Shown in pieces: positions 11,721 to 22,780 of a stretch of DNA of 64,000 bases (the first letter of the stretch is position 1; every line of letters starts with the position of its first letter). The stretch lies in contig OY978525.1 in the NCBI GenBank assembly GCA_963854835.1, positions 24,451,253 to 24,515,252 of the forward strand, given 5' to 3'. The notes beneath the pieces are model-generated. The model saw only the letters and a list, made by a program, of their open reading frames with translations. It was not told where the DNA came from and ran no database searches. A program made the position numbers and the translations under genes. Source of the stretch: Megamerina dolium. Lineage: Eukaryota > Arthropoda > Insecta > Diptera > Megamerinidae.

Positions 11721-12500
11721 CCTTAATGTGTATGCATATACATATGTACATACATATATTTTCGTCTACAATTGTAACTATTTATATGTAGGCATTAATC
11801 ATAATAATCGTTAATAATTTTTATATAGTATTTGCATAGTATTATGTATTGTATTTATTTATGTACACATGTACAATTTGTTGTTTAGGTAACTTTCAAT
11901 ATTCATTGAATAATAATAAGTACTATGTATATACTATGCGAAATCGAAATTCCACTTATAAATTGGCTGATTGAAAACCTTTGACAGACGACTGTTGTTA
12001 TTGTGTAATCAAATAATTTATTCATAACATATTTGTATGGTATAAGTACTCATATATTATATACGCATATATCTCATGTAGACGATGTTTGCATTTGTTC
12101 TTGGAATCGTTCATATGCATACGTAGATACAGTGTTGGCTAATAGTAAATCATTCCCTGCAAAAAGGTTTCAGTAAACCGTTTCACATAATCGCGTAAAT
12201 AATAGGAATGAATTTGATTTTAATAAATTTTTAACCAATTTCGCAATTGTTCTTACTATTATGTGGCTCCTGATATTTTCTCGATGACAGTTCTTTCCAT
12301 GTTTAATTGGAAGATTTTAATATTCACATAATTCGCCGAACCTTGAATCGATTTGTTTTTGATTACAAAATGTTGGTGATGTTGGCAATCTTTGCTGAAC
12401 TCAACACAAGTTAATTCATTGGTCATTATGTAGCTAGTATTGCTGTATGGCGCGCCTGCTTTGGTTTGTGTCTTCTTCGTAACAATCACTGGACCATCAT
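11721..12500. other. AT-rich spacer
   Basis: No gene. A 76-codon minus-strand frame at 12259-12489 has no recognisable feature. Confidence 0.5.
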
Positions 12501-12503
12501 TGT

Positions 12504-12870
12504 AAAAAAAAAAAAATAAATATGTGGCACTTAAAGCCCCACAGGGCTCATTGGCCGAGCTTCTCTTCCATTACTGTTGTGCGTCTTAAATTTTGGACAG
12601 TATTAGAAAGGACCTACTTCAAGTGTTCTGCCGGTTCCAAACGGCAGAACACTTGTGACATCACTTTTTCTGAGCTTTGTCACAGAGTTCTTTTAGAAGC
12701 TTTTTTATGGCAAGTTGTTACTGTCGGAAGAATTGCCAATTGCTTGCCGACAGGTGGGTACCATTCGAAAGAAAAATCTTATCGATATTAAATTTGTTAT
12801 GCATCAGCCGGGGATTGAACCACGACCTACAGATCAGAAGGCGAACACACTAACCACTGAGCTACGGCAC
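12504..12870 (-). mobile_element. tRNA-derived SINE, full length, minus orientation
   Basis: One of the best copies. Read on the minus strand it starts GTGCCGTAGCTCAGTGGTTA at 12870 (A box), has a B box GGTTCAATCC in GTCGTGGTTCAATCCCCGG, then a roughly 280-bp body and the end AAGTGCCACATATTTATTT running into a long T-run (A-run on the plus strand, 12503-12516). It is nearly identical to the copies at 19.5 and 36.7 kb, implying recent activity. It differs by a perfect 14-bp inverted repeat at 12620-12655, where other copies have TTATTTTAGCCGG. Short frames across it are not genes. Confidence 0.92.
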
Positions 12871-13189
12871 ACACTAAAAAAATCATTGTACTTGTGTTAA
12901 AAATGTGCGTCCGGCTTTGATCCCCCCCTAATATCATTGAATCCAATGAAATTATGCAAGCAGCCTCATAGAAGGACCTTCGATACTGTTGATGACACCG
13001 GCAAAAAATATCCAATCGATAGATGTTCTCAAGAAATACGCACAGTAGATATTACGACTTTCTGAGAACTATTTTCGATGGGCCCCTGTGATATTTATTA
13101 CTTTTCTTCTTCTTTGGCTTTCACAACCGAAAAACAAATTTGGTCATTTGCAGAGCATTTCTCTAGTCATCTCTGTTTTGGGTTCTTTT
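12871..13189. other. no feature recognised
   Basis: Unassigned sequence between a SINE and a LINE relic. Nothing supported. Confidence 0.4.
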
Positions 13190-13450
13190 GATGGAAAATC
13201 TTAAGCGCTGTCCGGTACTCTAATACTTGGTCCTTGCACCGAAGGTTAAATTTTCGCTGGTGAATCGAATACATCACCTTCTGGACAACCAACGCAGCCG
13301 CTGAACCTGAATCCACTGATCTATGTTCATAGGGGCATACAACTCATGGAGCTTATTATTCTACCTTATTCGGTGTGCGCCACCAACGCAAATAGGTCCA
13401 AAAATTTCACAAAGAATTATTTCTCTCTAAAACTTCAAACATCCTCTGGT
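13190..13450 (-). pseudogene. decayed LINE fragment (C-terminal end of a reverse-transcriptase ORF)
   Basis: On the minus strand broken frames give peptides of the R-K-I-L-x-x-I-F-G-P / E-L-Y-x-L-Y / I-Q-R-L-R-W-x-G-H style, which end the polyprotein of endonuclease-reverse-transcriptase non-LTR retrotransposons. Visible pieces are VKFLDLF, the SMSCM region and IQRLRWL, followed by SENLTFGARTKY, each in a different frame. Several frameshifts and stops show long decay. Clade (RTE/Jockey-like) is not resolved. A second relic of the same type lies at 24.86 kb. Confidence 0.5.
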
Positions 13451-15700
13451 CATTAGTAGAAGGTGTTCAAGCTTCTGCGCCGTTTAGGTTAGTTTAGGAT
13501 ATTGTGGTCGCACTGTTTATGACGCCAAGAAGACCCGTTGTGATACCACGCGCATATTTCTAATCCGATCCTCCGTTGAACCATATGGATATATTTATAA
13601 ATTTCAGAAGATTACCAATTGCAAACTCTAAAAGTGCGGCAAGGTTCTAAAAGAAATAATTACCTAGACATAATAGACAAGGAAGTTGCATAGTAGATGC
13701 GTGAGAAATGTGGCTCAAACCCATTTCAACAGCGTAAAGTCCAATGAGACAATGACCCCTGACCACGTCTACAATGGTAGATGTGTCTTTCTTCCTAAGA
13801 TCAATAAGGTTTTGACAGCGTTTCTTACTAAGTTACAGCAATTTAGCCGTCCTACAGATGGGAGATGTAGTCCATCTTTGGACTGGAAGGCAGAGAATGT
13901 CATATCTTCTAGTTTGAGTGTTTTGAGGCTTTAATGTCGTGGTGGACAAATAAGAAACATTTGGTCCCACAGTCCGAAAATTAAGCCTCCACAAGAAGAC
14001 CTCCGAGTAAGCAGTGTCTCTAATACATTTCGCCTCAACACAAATCAGTTTAATTGGTAGTATCAGATTCCAATATCTTGACATTTCAAAAGCTGTCTCT
14101 GGCTACCTCTGTACCTCCGGATTAATGAAAACGGATTCAAATAGATCATGTGTTGGTCGACGGAAGCAAATTAAGCTCTAGCCTCTCACCTTTTTATAAA
14201 GTTTATCAATGCAGGAACTGTCAGTTCATTGCCGGGAGATTAAAATTATTTAATAAAGCCAATAGAATTTAGAATTGTCTTAAAAATCGAAAACCAACAA
14301 AAAAAAAATTGAAAAATCACCTAAGTTTTTGTATTTACTTTCATTATTAACTTTAATATTTGGTTTTTAGATTTTGATTTCACACAAACAAAAAAGTCTA
14401 TGAATTAAATAATGAAATATTTATGAAAGAAAAGCAAAAAAATTTATGTACATTTGAGTATACCAAAACAAACAAAAAAATAATAATAATTGGTAGCCGA
14501 AGGTAGCAAAAATGACATCAGCTCGCTTGTGTCACATAGAGTTATACGATATCTATTATTTTAAGCTTTTAAAGCTTGTTTTCTTGTTACACCAACACGA
14601 ACAGAAGCATCTAACACGAATGTATTGTTAAAATCTATCGTCGTCTATTTATTACTTCATATAATATCTGCATATATATGAGGTTATGTACATATTTAAG
14701 TATTCATTTATTTATATTGTATTATACAATACATCCAAAGATGTTTATTTTTGTTGTTGTTTGTACATTTTAATTGTTATTGAAGATAGTCACTCGTATT
14801 TCGCGACTGCAAAGTTGTGAAGAAAAAATGAAGAAGCACAATAATATGAATGGGGAAAAAAAACGTACAATATACAGGAAAAGAATTAAAATTCTTTTGA
14901 AATTGCAGAAACAAAAACAACAACAAATGCTCATATTAATCAAAAATATTATCGAGTAATAATCAACACCATCAGCGAACGAACAATTGTTTAAAACCAT
15001 TACATTTGTTGTAATGGAAAATTAATCTCTTTTGTGGTTAATATTGATAATAATAATAATAATAGGTACAAACTTGTACATATAAACATATGTATGTCTT
15101 TATTTGTTAATTTAATTGAATGGTTTATTGCGGCGAAACATCCGCATGAAATGTTGAAGCAACAAGCACACCTGCTTCAGCGAGAGTGTTCAAGCATACA
15201 TAAATCTGCTTGAAATTATATATGCATATTCTTGTACGAGTATGTAAATGAAACCTAACCATAAGTGTTAATTGAAACAAATCAATTGATTTGTTTTCAT
15301 TCATTTGATTTTTTAAACAATTTAATTAAATTATGTATAACAGTCGAAGATTGAACAGTTGAAATTGACACCTATGAAGCACTAGTAAATTACAATATTG
15401 CGTGACATTTTGAACCATAATCTTATATGAAGCAGCATTACGAATTTCATGGATATCTGACAAATTGTTTGTTTACAAAAGGCTGTTCAAGGTTATTGAG
15501 TTTTTTTTTTAATCGATAGAATATTGAAGATAGAATATTCCGCAAACAAAATTGATAGCGAATTAGTAAAAGTGCTAAAGAAGTATGCTACTTCATTTTC
15601 AAAGGTTCATAGAAAGACCCTAGGATTTGCAAGGATCGCTAATGATCCATTTTGTGTACCGCGCAGCAATGCCTTAATGAAATATCAGAGTCCATAACTA
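13451..15700. other. no gene recognised
   Basis: Moderately AT-rich sequence, 13.45-14.2 kb being GC-richer and possibly old retroelement debris. After 14.27 kb it becomes very AT-rich with homopolymer runs. A TAA/AAT run lies at 15046-15064. The short open frames have no domain or codon signal. Confidence 0.45.
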
Positions 15701-16740
15701 TCTGAATCAATTGATCAATATTTGAAATTTTAACAACGAATTTGGCCAGAGAGATGCGTACTCTTCCTTCCTTATGTTTCCATTACAACCGAAAATCGAT
15801 TTAGGTCGAATTTACCGTGCTTTGCCAGTCATCCCTGTTCTTCACTAGCTGGCGGTAACGAATTACCTTGTTTGAAACCTCGTTCGATATTAAACGGAAG
15901 GGAGAAGTCCTTCCCAATTTTCAATGCACATAGGGAGTTATGCAGGGTCGTTCTGTGAAGACGAATATGCTTGCGCAGGTATGTCGAAATCAGACATTAT
16001 TACTTATGTATATTTAGCTTGTGCGCAACAATATGTATTTCTTGGGTCTTCTCCATGATTTGGCGAAGCTCGATGGTTGATTTATTAGGTCTAAAGCAAC
16101 GCTCTAAGACTCTAACCAAGTTGTTCAATATTTTATACATAAGAGTTTGCCGCTCTCGAGTGCGAGTCTCTCAACAACATTTAGATCATTTTCAATAGAA
16201 TAATGAGGATTTTGAGCGTTGATTTGTATCTTTGGATCACTTTTTGATTTACCACTATGATTACCGAGTTGTAACAATAAATCCCTAAGTGAACTGAGCA
16301 CAATTGTTCAGTTCCAAATCAGCTCTAATGGCGAAAATATACAAAAAAAATGTCATAAAATCATTTTCCTGAGATGTAAAAAATGAATACACAAACTTTT
16401 TGAATTAATTCGTTAACAGAATCTAAGAAAGAAGAAAGAAGAAGAGAAATAATATTTCGTTAGCACAATCTGCTCGGCTCACAAATGTATTTAAGCCATG
16501 GCTCAACTCACGTAATTCCACTACAAACTGCTTGACCATTCCACTTATTCAGCTTCCTTTGAGAAGCTACTCTATTCAAAAGATCTTAGAAAATTGCTAT
16601 GCGAAAAGCGATTTTCATTAAATGATGAAATAAAAGTAGAAATCAAATTATTGAAATGTCGGCCTCAACGAAATTCTTCTTTAATAACCTAAGAAAGCCA
16701 ACTCGAGCTCGGAAAGATAAAAATATATTTTGTCAATCTT
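15701..16740. other. unassigned, possible eroded retroelement
   Basis: The stretch 15.74-16.16 kb is less AT-rich and may be antisense debris of a LINE, but I could not recover a recognisable motif. The 75-codon frame at 15971 is not supported. Confidence 0.3.
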
Positions 16741-16744
16741 TTTG

Positions 16745-16850
16745 CTGGTAATTTTTTGCCAAAAATAAAAGTTTCTAATAGAACTCTATAACAAAGCTTA
16801 GAAAAACTCATGACACAAAAGTTTTGCCACACGAAATCGATTACAATAAA
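16745..16850 (+). mobile_element. SINE body fragment, plus orientation
   Basis: Shows TTTTTTGCCAAAAATAAAAG, AACTCTATAACAAAGCTTAG and a GTTTTGCCACACG stretch in the order of the SINE body. Head and tail are missing. It lies 25 bp from an oppositely oriented fragment. Confidence 0.55.
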
Positions 16851-16875
16851 TATGGAACATAGATTATTTCTATAA

Positions 16876-17000
16876 GTGTCGCACTTATAAACCCCGAAGG
16901 GCTCTTCCATTACTGTTGCGCGTGTTAAATTTTGGACAGTATTAGGAAGGACCTACTTATTTCAGCCGGTTCCGAACGGCAGAACTCTTGCGACACTTGG
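16876..17000 (-). mobile_element. SINE 3'-half fragment, minus orientation
   Basis: Plus-strand order: GTCGCACTTATAAACCCCGA, GGGCTCTTCCATTACTG, TTTTGGACAGTATTAGG, CAGCCGGTTCCGAACGGCAG, CTCTTGCGACA. It stops in mid-body, so the copy is truncated at its 5' side. Confidence 0.8.
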
Positions 17001-17464
17001 AGGTTGCTTGCCTAGTTCATTAGAAGAAAATCTTCTGAAATTGAACTGAAATATGAAACTGAAACTATTGATTTGCTAAGTAATCAAACACGATACAAGG
17101 TAGTTGATTCAGATTATAAACAATTTATAAAATTAATTCACCATTTAAATGGATATTTTATGCTTGCTTGCATATCTTTGTGTAAATATAATGTATATTT
17201 ACATTCAAAAATGTTTACTGATGCATAAAACAGTCACTGTCACTGTAATTTAATTCAATTCATTTAATTATGGTAAGTGCAGAGAGTACAGAGGGTGCGA
17301 AAAAAACACGTTTGCTTCTTAATGACTCTAATGTGTGATAAATATTCATTTTTATAAAATAATTAATGTTTTATAATATTTTTATGAAGATTTGTGATTA
17401 AAAGGTACAGTACAAATAGCAGTATGGCACTAGTCGAACTTTTTTTTTCCAATATTGCTGTGAT

Positions 17465-17625
17465 TCTTCAATTTGGACTGTACTAGAGCGGACCTACTGT
17501 TTTGACTGTTTCTGAATTACACAATTTTTGTAGCAACACCTTATACTAGCTCTTTCGAAGCGTAAATGCTTTACAATCGGAAGAATTTCCAATTATATGA
17601 ATTTGATTGAAAGAAAAATAATTGT
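17465..17625 (-). mobile_element. very diverged SINE relic
   Basis: Retains TTTGGACTGTACTAGAG, GGACCTACT, AATCGGAAGAATTTCCAATT and GAAAGAAAAATA in the correct order for the SINE family, with many substitutions. Ends are uncertain. Confidence 0.5.
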
Positions 17626-17899
17626 GTATTTCTGAAAAATTTCGATGTAGTTTGTTGAGTTGATTAACATCGATAGAAAATCATGGCATCTATATTCCAC
17701 GAAATGCTTAAATGGGAAAGATCGTAAGGGGTTAATTCATTCATAAAACAATCTTTGTTTATTCTTTAGTATATGACAATTACAAATACATACACAAATT
17801 GTTGTATATACATATTAATACATTGTACATTAAGGCGGATCAACATTTTCAACGACTTGACGCAGAGCAACTTCTAAAAATTGAATTATTTCAAGCATT

Positions 17900-18680
17900 T
17901 CTTCAGGGTATGCGCAGAGGAAATGTTAAACAGGAAAAATTAATGCTGATCGGCCATATATTTCACCCCTCTAGAAGCGATTCCTAAGCAGTTATGATAA
18001 ATTTTTATGTGAGAGTCTCCTATTGCCGATTTTCAGGTGTTTTTGCGTTCTTTTTGTATGGAAAGCCCTCTTCAATCGTAGAGGTTTGAAGTAGGTATGT
18101 TTGGAGGAAAATCTGACTAGAAAAAATTAATGGATGTCAGTCATAATTTTAACCATTCTAATTATGGGCCATATTCATTTATGGCGCTATTTGTTGATTT
18201 TCAGATGTTTTTTGTTTATTTTGCATAGAGGATCCCTTAAGAAGTGCACTGTCGAAGGTAGGGGCTAAATAAGCTTAGAAGAATTGTTGAGGAGGACAAA
18301 TTAATGAGAGTTAGTCAAACTTTTTACCGCAATAGAGGCGATTCCTTGGGTTATTTGTTGTTTTTCAAAACACCTGAAAATGAAAACGACAACAAATACC
18401 CACATAGCAGCTCAGTAATCGTCCGTAAAGTGATAAACAATGATTGACCTATATTAGGGTTTTCTCCTAAACATTTCCTCCAAGCATATTTACTTCAAAA
18501 CTCGACCCCTTAAGAAGGCTTCATTACAAAATGAACGCAAAAACACCTATAAATCGTCAACAGCTACGTAGGAATAGCCTTTAGAGCGTTAATTTTTATT
18601 AATTTTTCCTCCCTAGTACTTCTATAATCATATTTAATCTCTATCTCCACCTCTTAAAGGGACTTCTATACAACATTGAT
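17900..18680. repeat. inverted pair of 150-190-bp repeat blocks (foldback-like)
   Basis: Plus-oriented units run from about 17900 to 18375. Each has GGAGGAAA---TTAATG, TCTAGAAGCGATTCC or TAGAGGCGATTCC, TTATTTGTTGATTTTCAG and CCCTTAAGAAG-type motifs at 173-190-bp spacing. From about 18380 to 18680 the same motifs appear reversed (CGACAACAAATACCCACA, CATTTCCTCCAAGC, CGACCCCTTAAGAAG). The change of direction lies near 18365-18390 at AAAACACCTGAAAAT. Large inverted repeats made of tandem units are typical of foldback-type DNA elements. No transposase or clear outer ends are seen. Confidence 0.6.
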
Positions 18681-19510
18681 GGTTTTGAATAAAGCTGAAA
18701 ATATACACGGGTGGAAATTCAGGATTTTCTGTATGCTTTCTTTGAAAGAAATGCTTAAAATGATCCACATTTATTGCTTTTTGCTGAGACAGGTAGTCAA
18801 AATTTTACGATATACAAATAAACCCACCTTAATGTACATTGTATGTATTATATACGCTCATTTTGAATGATTTCATTGTTTATACTATATGTATAGTACA
18901 CACACACACATATGAATCACATACAATATTATGTGTATTTTTACAATAATAGCATAACTACAAAAATAATCAATTTGTAAAAAGCGCACTTAAAAATTAC
19001 AAAAGTACATAGATCGTTTTCAAAAACATTACTGATGAGAATCAATAACTAGGCGATGACCTTTAAAAGTATAAAAATAAAATTTAGACAGTAGGTAGAA
19101 ATAAATTATGACAAACGATTGCCGTTTACATTATCATTAATTCATAAAAAACTTATTCTTTTGAGTTGTGCCATTCGTGCAGTAAACAGACATCGAGTAG
19201 CCATAGTAGAGAACAATCGTCAAGGTTAAGTATGGTATCAAATTACTAAAGCACTCTATGCCATATGCACTATATTTAATAAAAAAAAAATACAGAATTT
19301 AGTTCAAACGAATTCTTTCTTTCTCCATGTGTTCTTGATTTCTTTTTCTTTACTTAATATTAGACTTTTTTTTTTGTGATCTATCATATAAAGAACGGGA
19401 AAATAAAAATCGTGTATAAAGGCGCTTGAATGAGTCAAAATTTGAACTAAGCTAAAAAATATTATATTGTGATCTTTTTGGTTTGCTGGAATAAGTACTT
19501 AAGGAAGGAG
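18681..19510. other. AT-rich spacer
   Basis: No supported feature. It includes a short CA run at about 18899-18911. Confidence 0.5.
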
Positions 19511-19526
19511 TAATTTCAATAACATA

Positions 19527-19872
19527 AAAAAAATAAATATGTGGCACTTAAAGCCCCAAAGGGCTCATTGGCCGAGCTTCTCTTCCATTACTGTTGTGCG
19601 TCTTAAATTTGGACAGTATTAGAAGGGACCTACTTATTTTAGCCGGTTCCGAACGGCAGAACACTTGTGACATCACTTTTTCTGAGTTCTTTAAGAAGCT
19701 TTTTCATGGCAAGCTGTTACTGTCGGAAGAATTGCCAATTGCTTGCCGACAGGTGGGTACCATTCGAAAGAAAAATCTTATCGATATTAAATTTGTTATG
19801 CATCAGCCGGGGATTGAACCACGACCTACAGATCAGAAGGCGAACACACTAACCACTGAGTTACGGCACCCA
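19527..19872 (-). mobile_element. tRNA-derived SINE, full length, with target-site duplication
   Basis: Flanked by 13-bp direct repeats with one mismatch (TTTCAATAACATA at 19514-19526, TTTGAATAACATA at 19873-19885), the mark of LINE-mediated retroposition. On the minus strand it reads tRNA-like head with A box and B box (GGTTCAATCC), a conserved body, and the end GTGCCACATATTTATTTTTT directly abutting the duplication. The 3' tail is therefore T-rich rather than poly(A). Frames of 95 and 61 codons across it are incidental. Confidence 0.93.
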
Positions 19873-20002
19873 TTTGAATAACATAGCCCAACAAAAAAGT
19901 AGAATGTCTGATAGAGCAGAAAAAATTCACAGTTGGATTTCCGTCATAGGCCTCAGGTTTCTTTCTAACTTCAAAGACATAATTACAAATTTTAAATAAT
20001 TA

Positions 20003-20074
20003 ATATGTGGCACTTAGGCCCCGAAGGCCCCTTTGGCGGAGCTTCTTTCCCTGTACCACTGAGCTACGGCAACC
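20003..20074 (-). mobile_element. internally deleted mini-SINE
   Basis: A 72-bp sequence joins the SINE 3' end (TATGTGGCACTTAGGCCCCG ... GGAGCTTCTTTCCCTGT) directly to the start of its tRNA-like head (ACCACTGAGCTACGGCA). The whole body, including the B box, is missing. It lies only 130 bp from the full-length copy. Confidence 0.8.
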
Positions 20075-20099
20075 ACAAAATATAATTTTCCGATTATTT

Positions 20100-20215
20100 T
20101 TCAGATTATAAAGAAACCTGAGGAGAAATGACAGATGATTTGACAACGTATTCGAATTCAGAAACCCGAAATTCGATGTCTGACGGACCAGGATGGCCAA
20201 ATTCGATCGATTTTA
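20100..20215 (+). repeat. third copy of the 9.2-kb coding-like module
   Basis: Contains AAAGAAACCTGAGGAGAAAT, CGAATTCAGAAACCCGAAAT and a GATGTCTGACGG stretch, matching the order of motifs at 9350-9425. It supports a dispersed repeat rather than a local duplication. Confidence 0.45.
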
Positions 20216-21405
20216 AGTGACTGAATCCGAATTCGTAACCTCAAAAACATCTTTCTTCGGCTATTTTCACATGTTTTTTTTTTGTGACTCAAAATCCATT
20301 GAATATCAAAAATTTTCCTACTGGGTATGGAGTACCAGCTCAGTCAATTTATATTTTCATGTTGTACATTGTTCGTATCTGTACTGCTACTTGTTCTTAT
20401 ATTATAATTTGTGTTTGTTTAATCTAATTTAACATAAAAACTTATGCATTCATAAATGTCAATGCTTCAAAGAAGAAGTAGAAAAATAAATACTCATACA
20501 TACGAGTATATTGCAAACATACATGTGCCTACTCGTATAAAAAGACCTCTAAATTGTATTGCTCATGCGTGACATATGTATTATTGTCATCATAAAGTAA
20601 TATTTTTTTATATATCTACATATACATGAGTATATACATTGTTTTTTTTATCTATAAATACATTCTTATGGTTATCATTTAAAGTTCAAAAAGACGAACA
20701 AATAGTATTATAATATTGTATTTGCACTTGCTGTTCTAACATTACATTAGTGATAATTACAAATGATGATATATGAGCTTGTAGATAAGTAAAGGAATAT
20801 ATGATATTTATATATTCACAAAAACTTACAACAAAACGTATATACGTATATATATAGTAAGATCTATGTTAAGACTAACATAATCATATCGTACGAGTAT
20901 GAGCACATAAGACATATATATGAGATATATCAAAATATACGCACGGTATGTAAGGCAGATAGGTGCGATTTATCAATTTAATTTATTTTGACGTTGACTT
21001 TAATTTATTATATTGAAATAATTCGCTTATTGGTGTGCTTATGCGCTATAACTATTGTATGTGCATATGGTCAATATGATTGTACGATTGAATGGAATGC
21101 AATTACTTCTCATATATGTATGAGAGTGTATGTGTTGTTCAATTTTGTAATTGTATAATATTTAGCTTCATTTAATTACTAATTTATATTATATGTACAT
21201 ATATCACTTGGTTCAATTGCACTATGAAACATACAAGAAATATGTTGAGCGTAAATATTTTAACGTCCTCTTGAAGTTAGACAATTTTTGAACAAGTTGG
21301 TATATCGTAATATTGAAAATAAAAGAAATCTTAGGTATTTTCACATTTATTTATATTGTAAGTTCAGCATATTTTTGGAATATTTTAAGCTAAACGTCTT
21401 TTTTA
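20216..21405. other. AT-rich spacer
   Basis: Only short TATA/CATATA repeats. No gene or mobile element seen. Confidence 0.55.
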
Positions 21406-21408
21406 ACA

Positions 21409-22273
21409 TCAAGTCAGTCCATAAGTTCGTGCGTTATTTTTTCAAAAATTTCACAGTAGGCGCTTTTTGCGTACAAAAAATGATTTGTGGGAGATAACGG
21501 AACTATTTTTATTTTCTCATTCGCATTCAACGTGAGTAGCGTAGGGACTGTGCAAAAGTGGTTTTCCAAATTCCAAAGTTATGATTGTGACGTTGAAGAT
21601 GCCCCACGCTTTGGCCGTCCTGAGGTCTTTAACTCCGACGCCTTGCTAGAACTCGTCGAAGCTGAGCCAAGTTTGACTGTTGATATGACGGCTGGAAAGT
21701 TAAATTCATCACATCGAACAGTTTACAGGCACCTGGTTTAATTGGACAATGTTCCAAAGCTGGGAAAATGGGTTCCGCATAAACCTCTCCGTTGAAAACC
21801 ATAAGCAGAGAGTGAATGCATGTTCTCAGCTGCTTCAGCGGCTTGAAAATGAGAGTTTTTTGAACCGTATTGGTCCCGGGGGACGAAAAATGGCTCATTT
21901 ACAATAATCCTGTTCGGAAACGCCAGTGGTTAGATAGAGATGAAAAACCAGATCCAACCCTCAGAGATTCAACAAGCTGAACGAGATCGGATGGGAGCTA
22001 ATGCCGTATCCACCATACTCTCCGGATATTATTACTCATTTAAGTAATAAGAACTACACCTCAAAAGAAGCTATATAAAGGGATATCGACGCGTATTTTG
22101 GCTCCAAAGACAAACAATTTCTTGAGCAGCGAATTAAAAATTTGCCTAAACTTTGGGAAGACATTGTAAATAATGCAGGAAAATATATTATTGATTAAAA
22201 AATACTGAAAACTTATTTTTTATTTATTTTAAAAACACCTAAGAAAAACGCATGAACTTATGGACTGACCTGA
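21409..22273 (+). mobile_element. mariner element with internal deletion
   Basis: Ends are inverted repeats: GTCAGTCCATAAGTTCGTGC at the left, and TGAACTTATGGACTGACC followed by TGA and TA at the right. The left TA has become CA. Total length is 865 bp against about 1.3 kb usual for mariners. The missing part is the middle of the transposase, so the element could move only by using a transposase made elsewhere. Confidence 0.88.
21487..22197 (+). pseudogene. mariner transposase, catalytic core deleted
   Basis: The N-terminal half shows the paired helix-turn-helix region: GTVQKWFSKFQSYDCDVEDA, then the GRPEVF linker, then LNSSHRTVYRHL, ending at a stop at about 21739. Downstream, in shifted frames, come KLGKWV-like, GDEKW (the region of the first catalytic Asp), and QWLDRDE pieces. 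The sequence then jumps to KLNEIGWELMPYPPYSPDI and a C-terminus LPKLWEDIVNNAGKYIID. The segment with the second Asp (HDNA-type motif) is absent and the third Asp motif is altered. The order and C-terminus are those of DD34D mariners. It is non-functional by deletion and stops. Confidence 0.85.
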
Positions 22274-22584
22274 TATTTTAAAAATAAATCACCTATTTCA
22301 CCCATTACGAGAGTGATTTCTTTTGAAATGTACAAAAAATATCCTCAAAAAAATGATGTAATTGATTAGGTTAGGTTATGCAAGTAGCAATTTGTACTCG
22401 CTGTCCCATTTGTCTATTACGATACTTGTTTAACAACAAAACTGAAAAACTCAGGCTATTTGGCTACTGCTTGTAAACCATTATGAAGCCAGAGAGTAGT
22501 TTAGGATGGGGGTCATTAGGTCTACCCACAATGCATCGTGCAAAGACATCCTACAAGAATTCGAAAATCTTCTCTAAAAAAAAA

Positions 22585-22780
22585 TTGTGGCACTTATAAG
22601 CTCCGAAAGGCCCTTCATCCAGTACTGTTGTGTGTGTGTGTGTGTGTTAATTTTATTAGAAGGCAACTAACTTATATTATTAGAAGAGCTTCTCTACTAA
22701 GTCTTAAAAGAGTATTTATTCAGTTAAGGCAACATATTTCGAGTACTTTGACATCCTGTGGTTGAATTCCACCTTATGTA
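22585..22780 (-). mobile_element. diverged SINE copy with TG microsatellite
   Basis: Plus-strand landmarks are TGTGGCACTTATAAGCTCCG, AGGCCCTTCATCCAGTACTG, then a (TG)n run at 22627-22648 where other copies have TTGTGCGTCTTAAATT. TTATTAGAAG and a weak body follow. Confidence 0.6.

Noticed and set aside
19594..19881. 95-codon frame with relatives at 12715-12900 and 36811-37053
   Set aside because: The shared peptide comes from the SINE family read antisense, not from a gene family.
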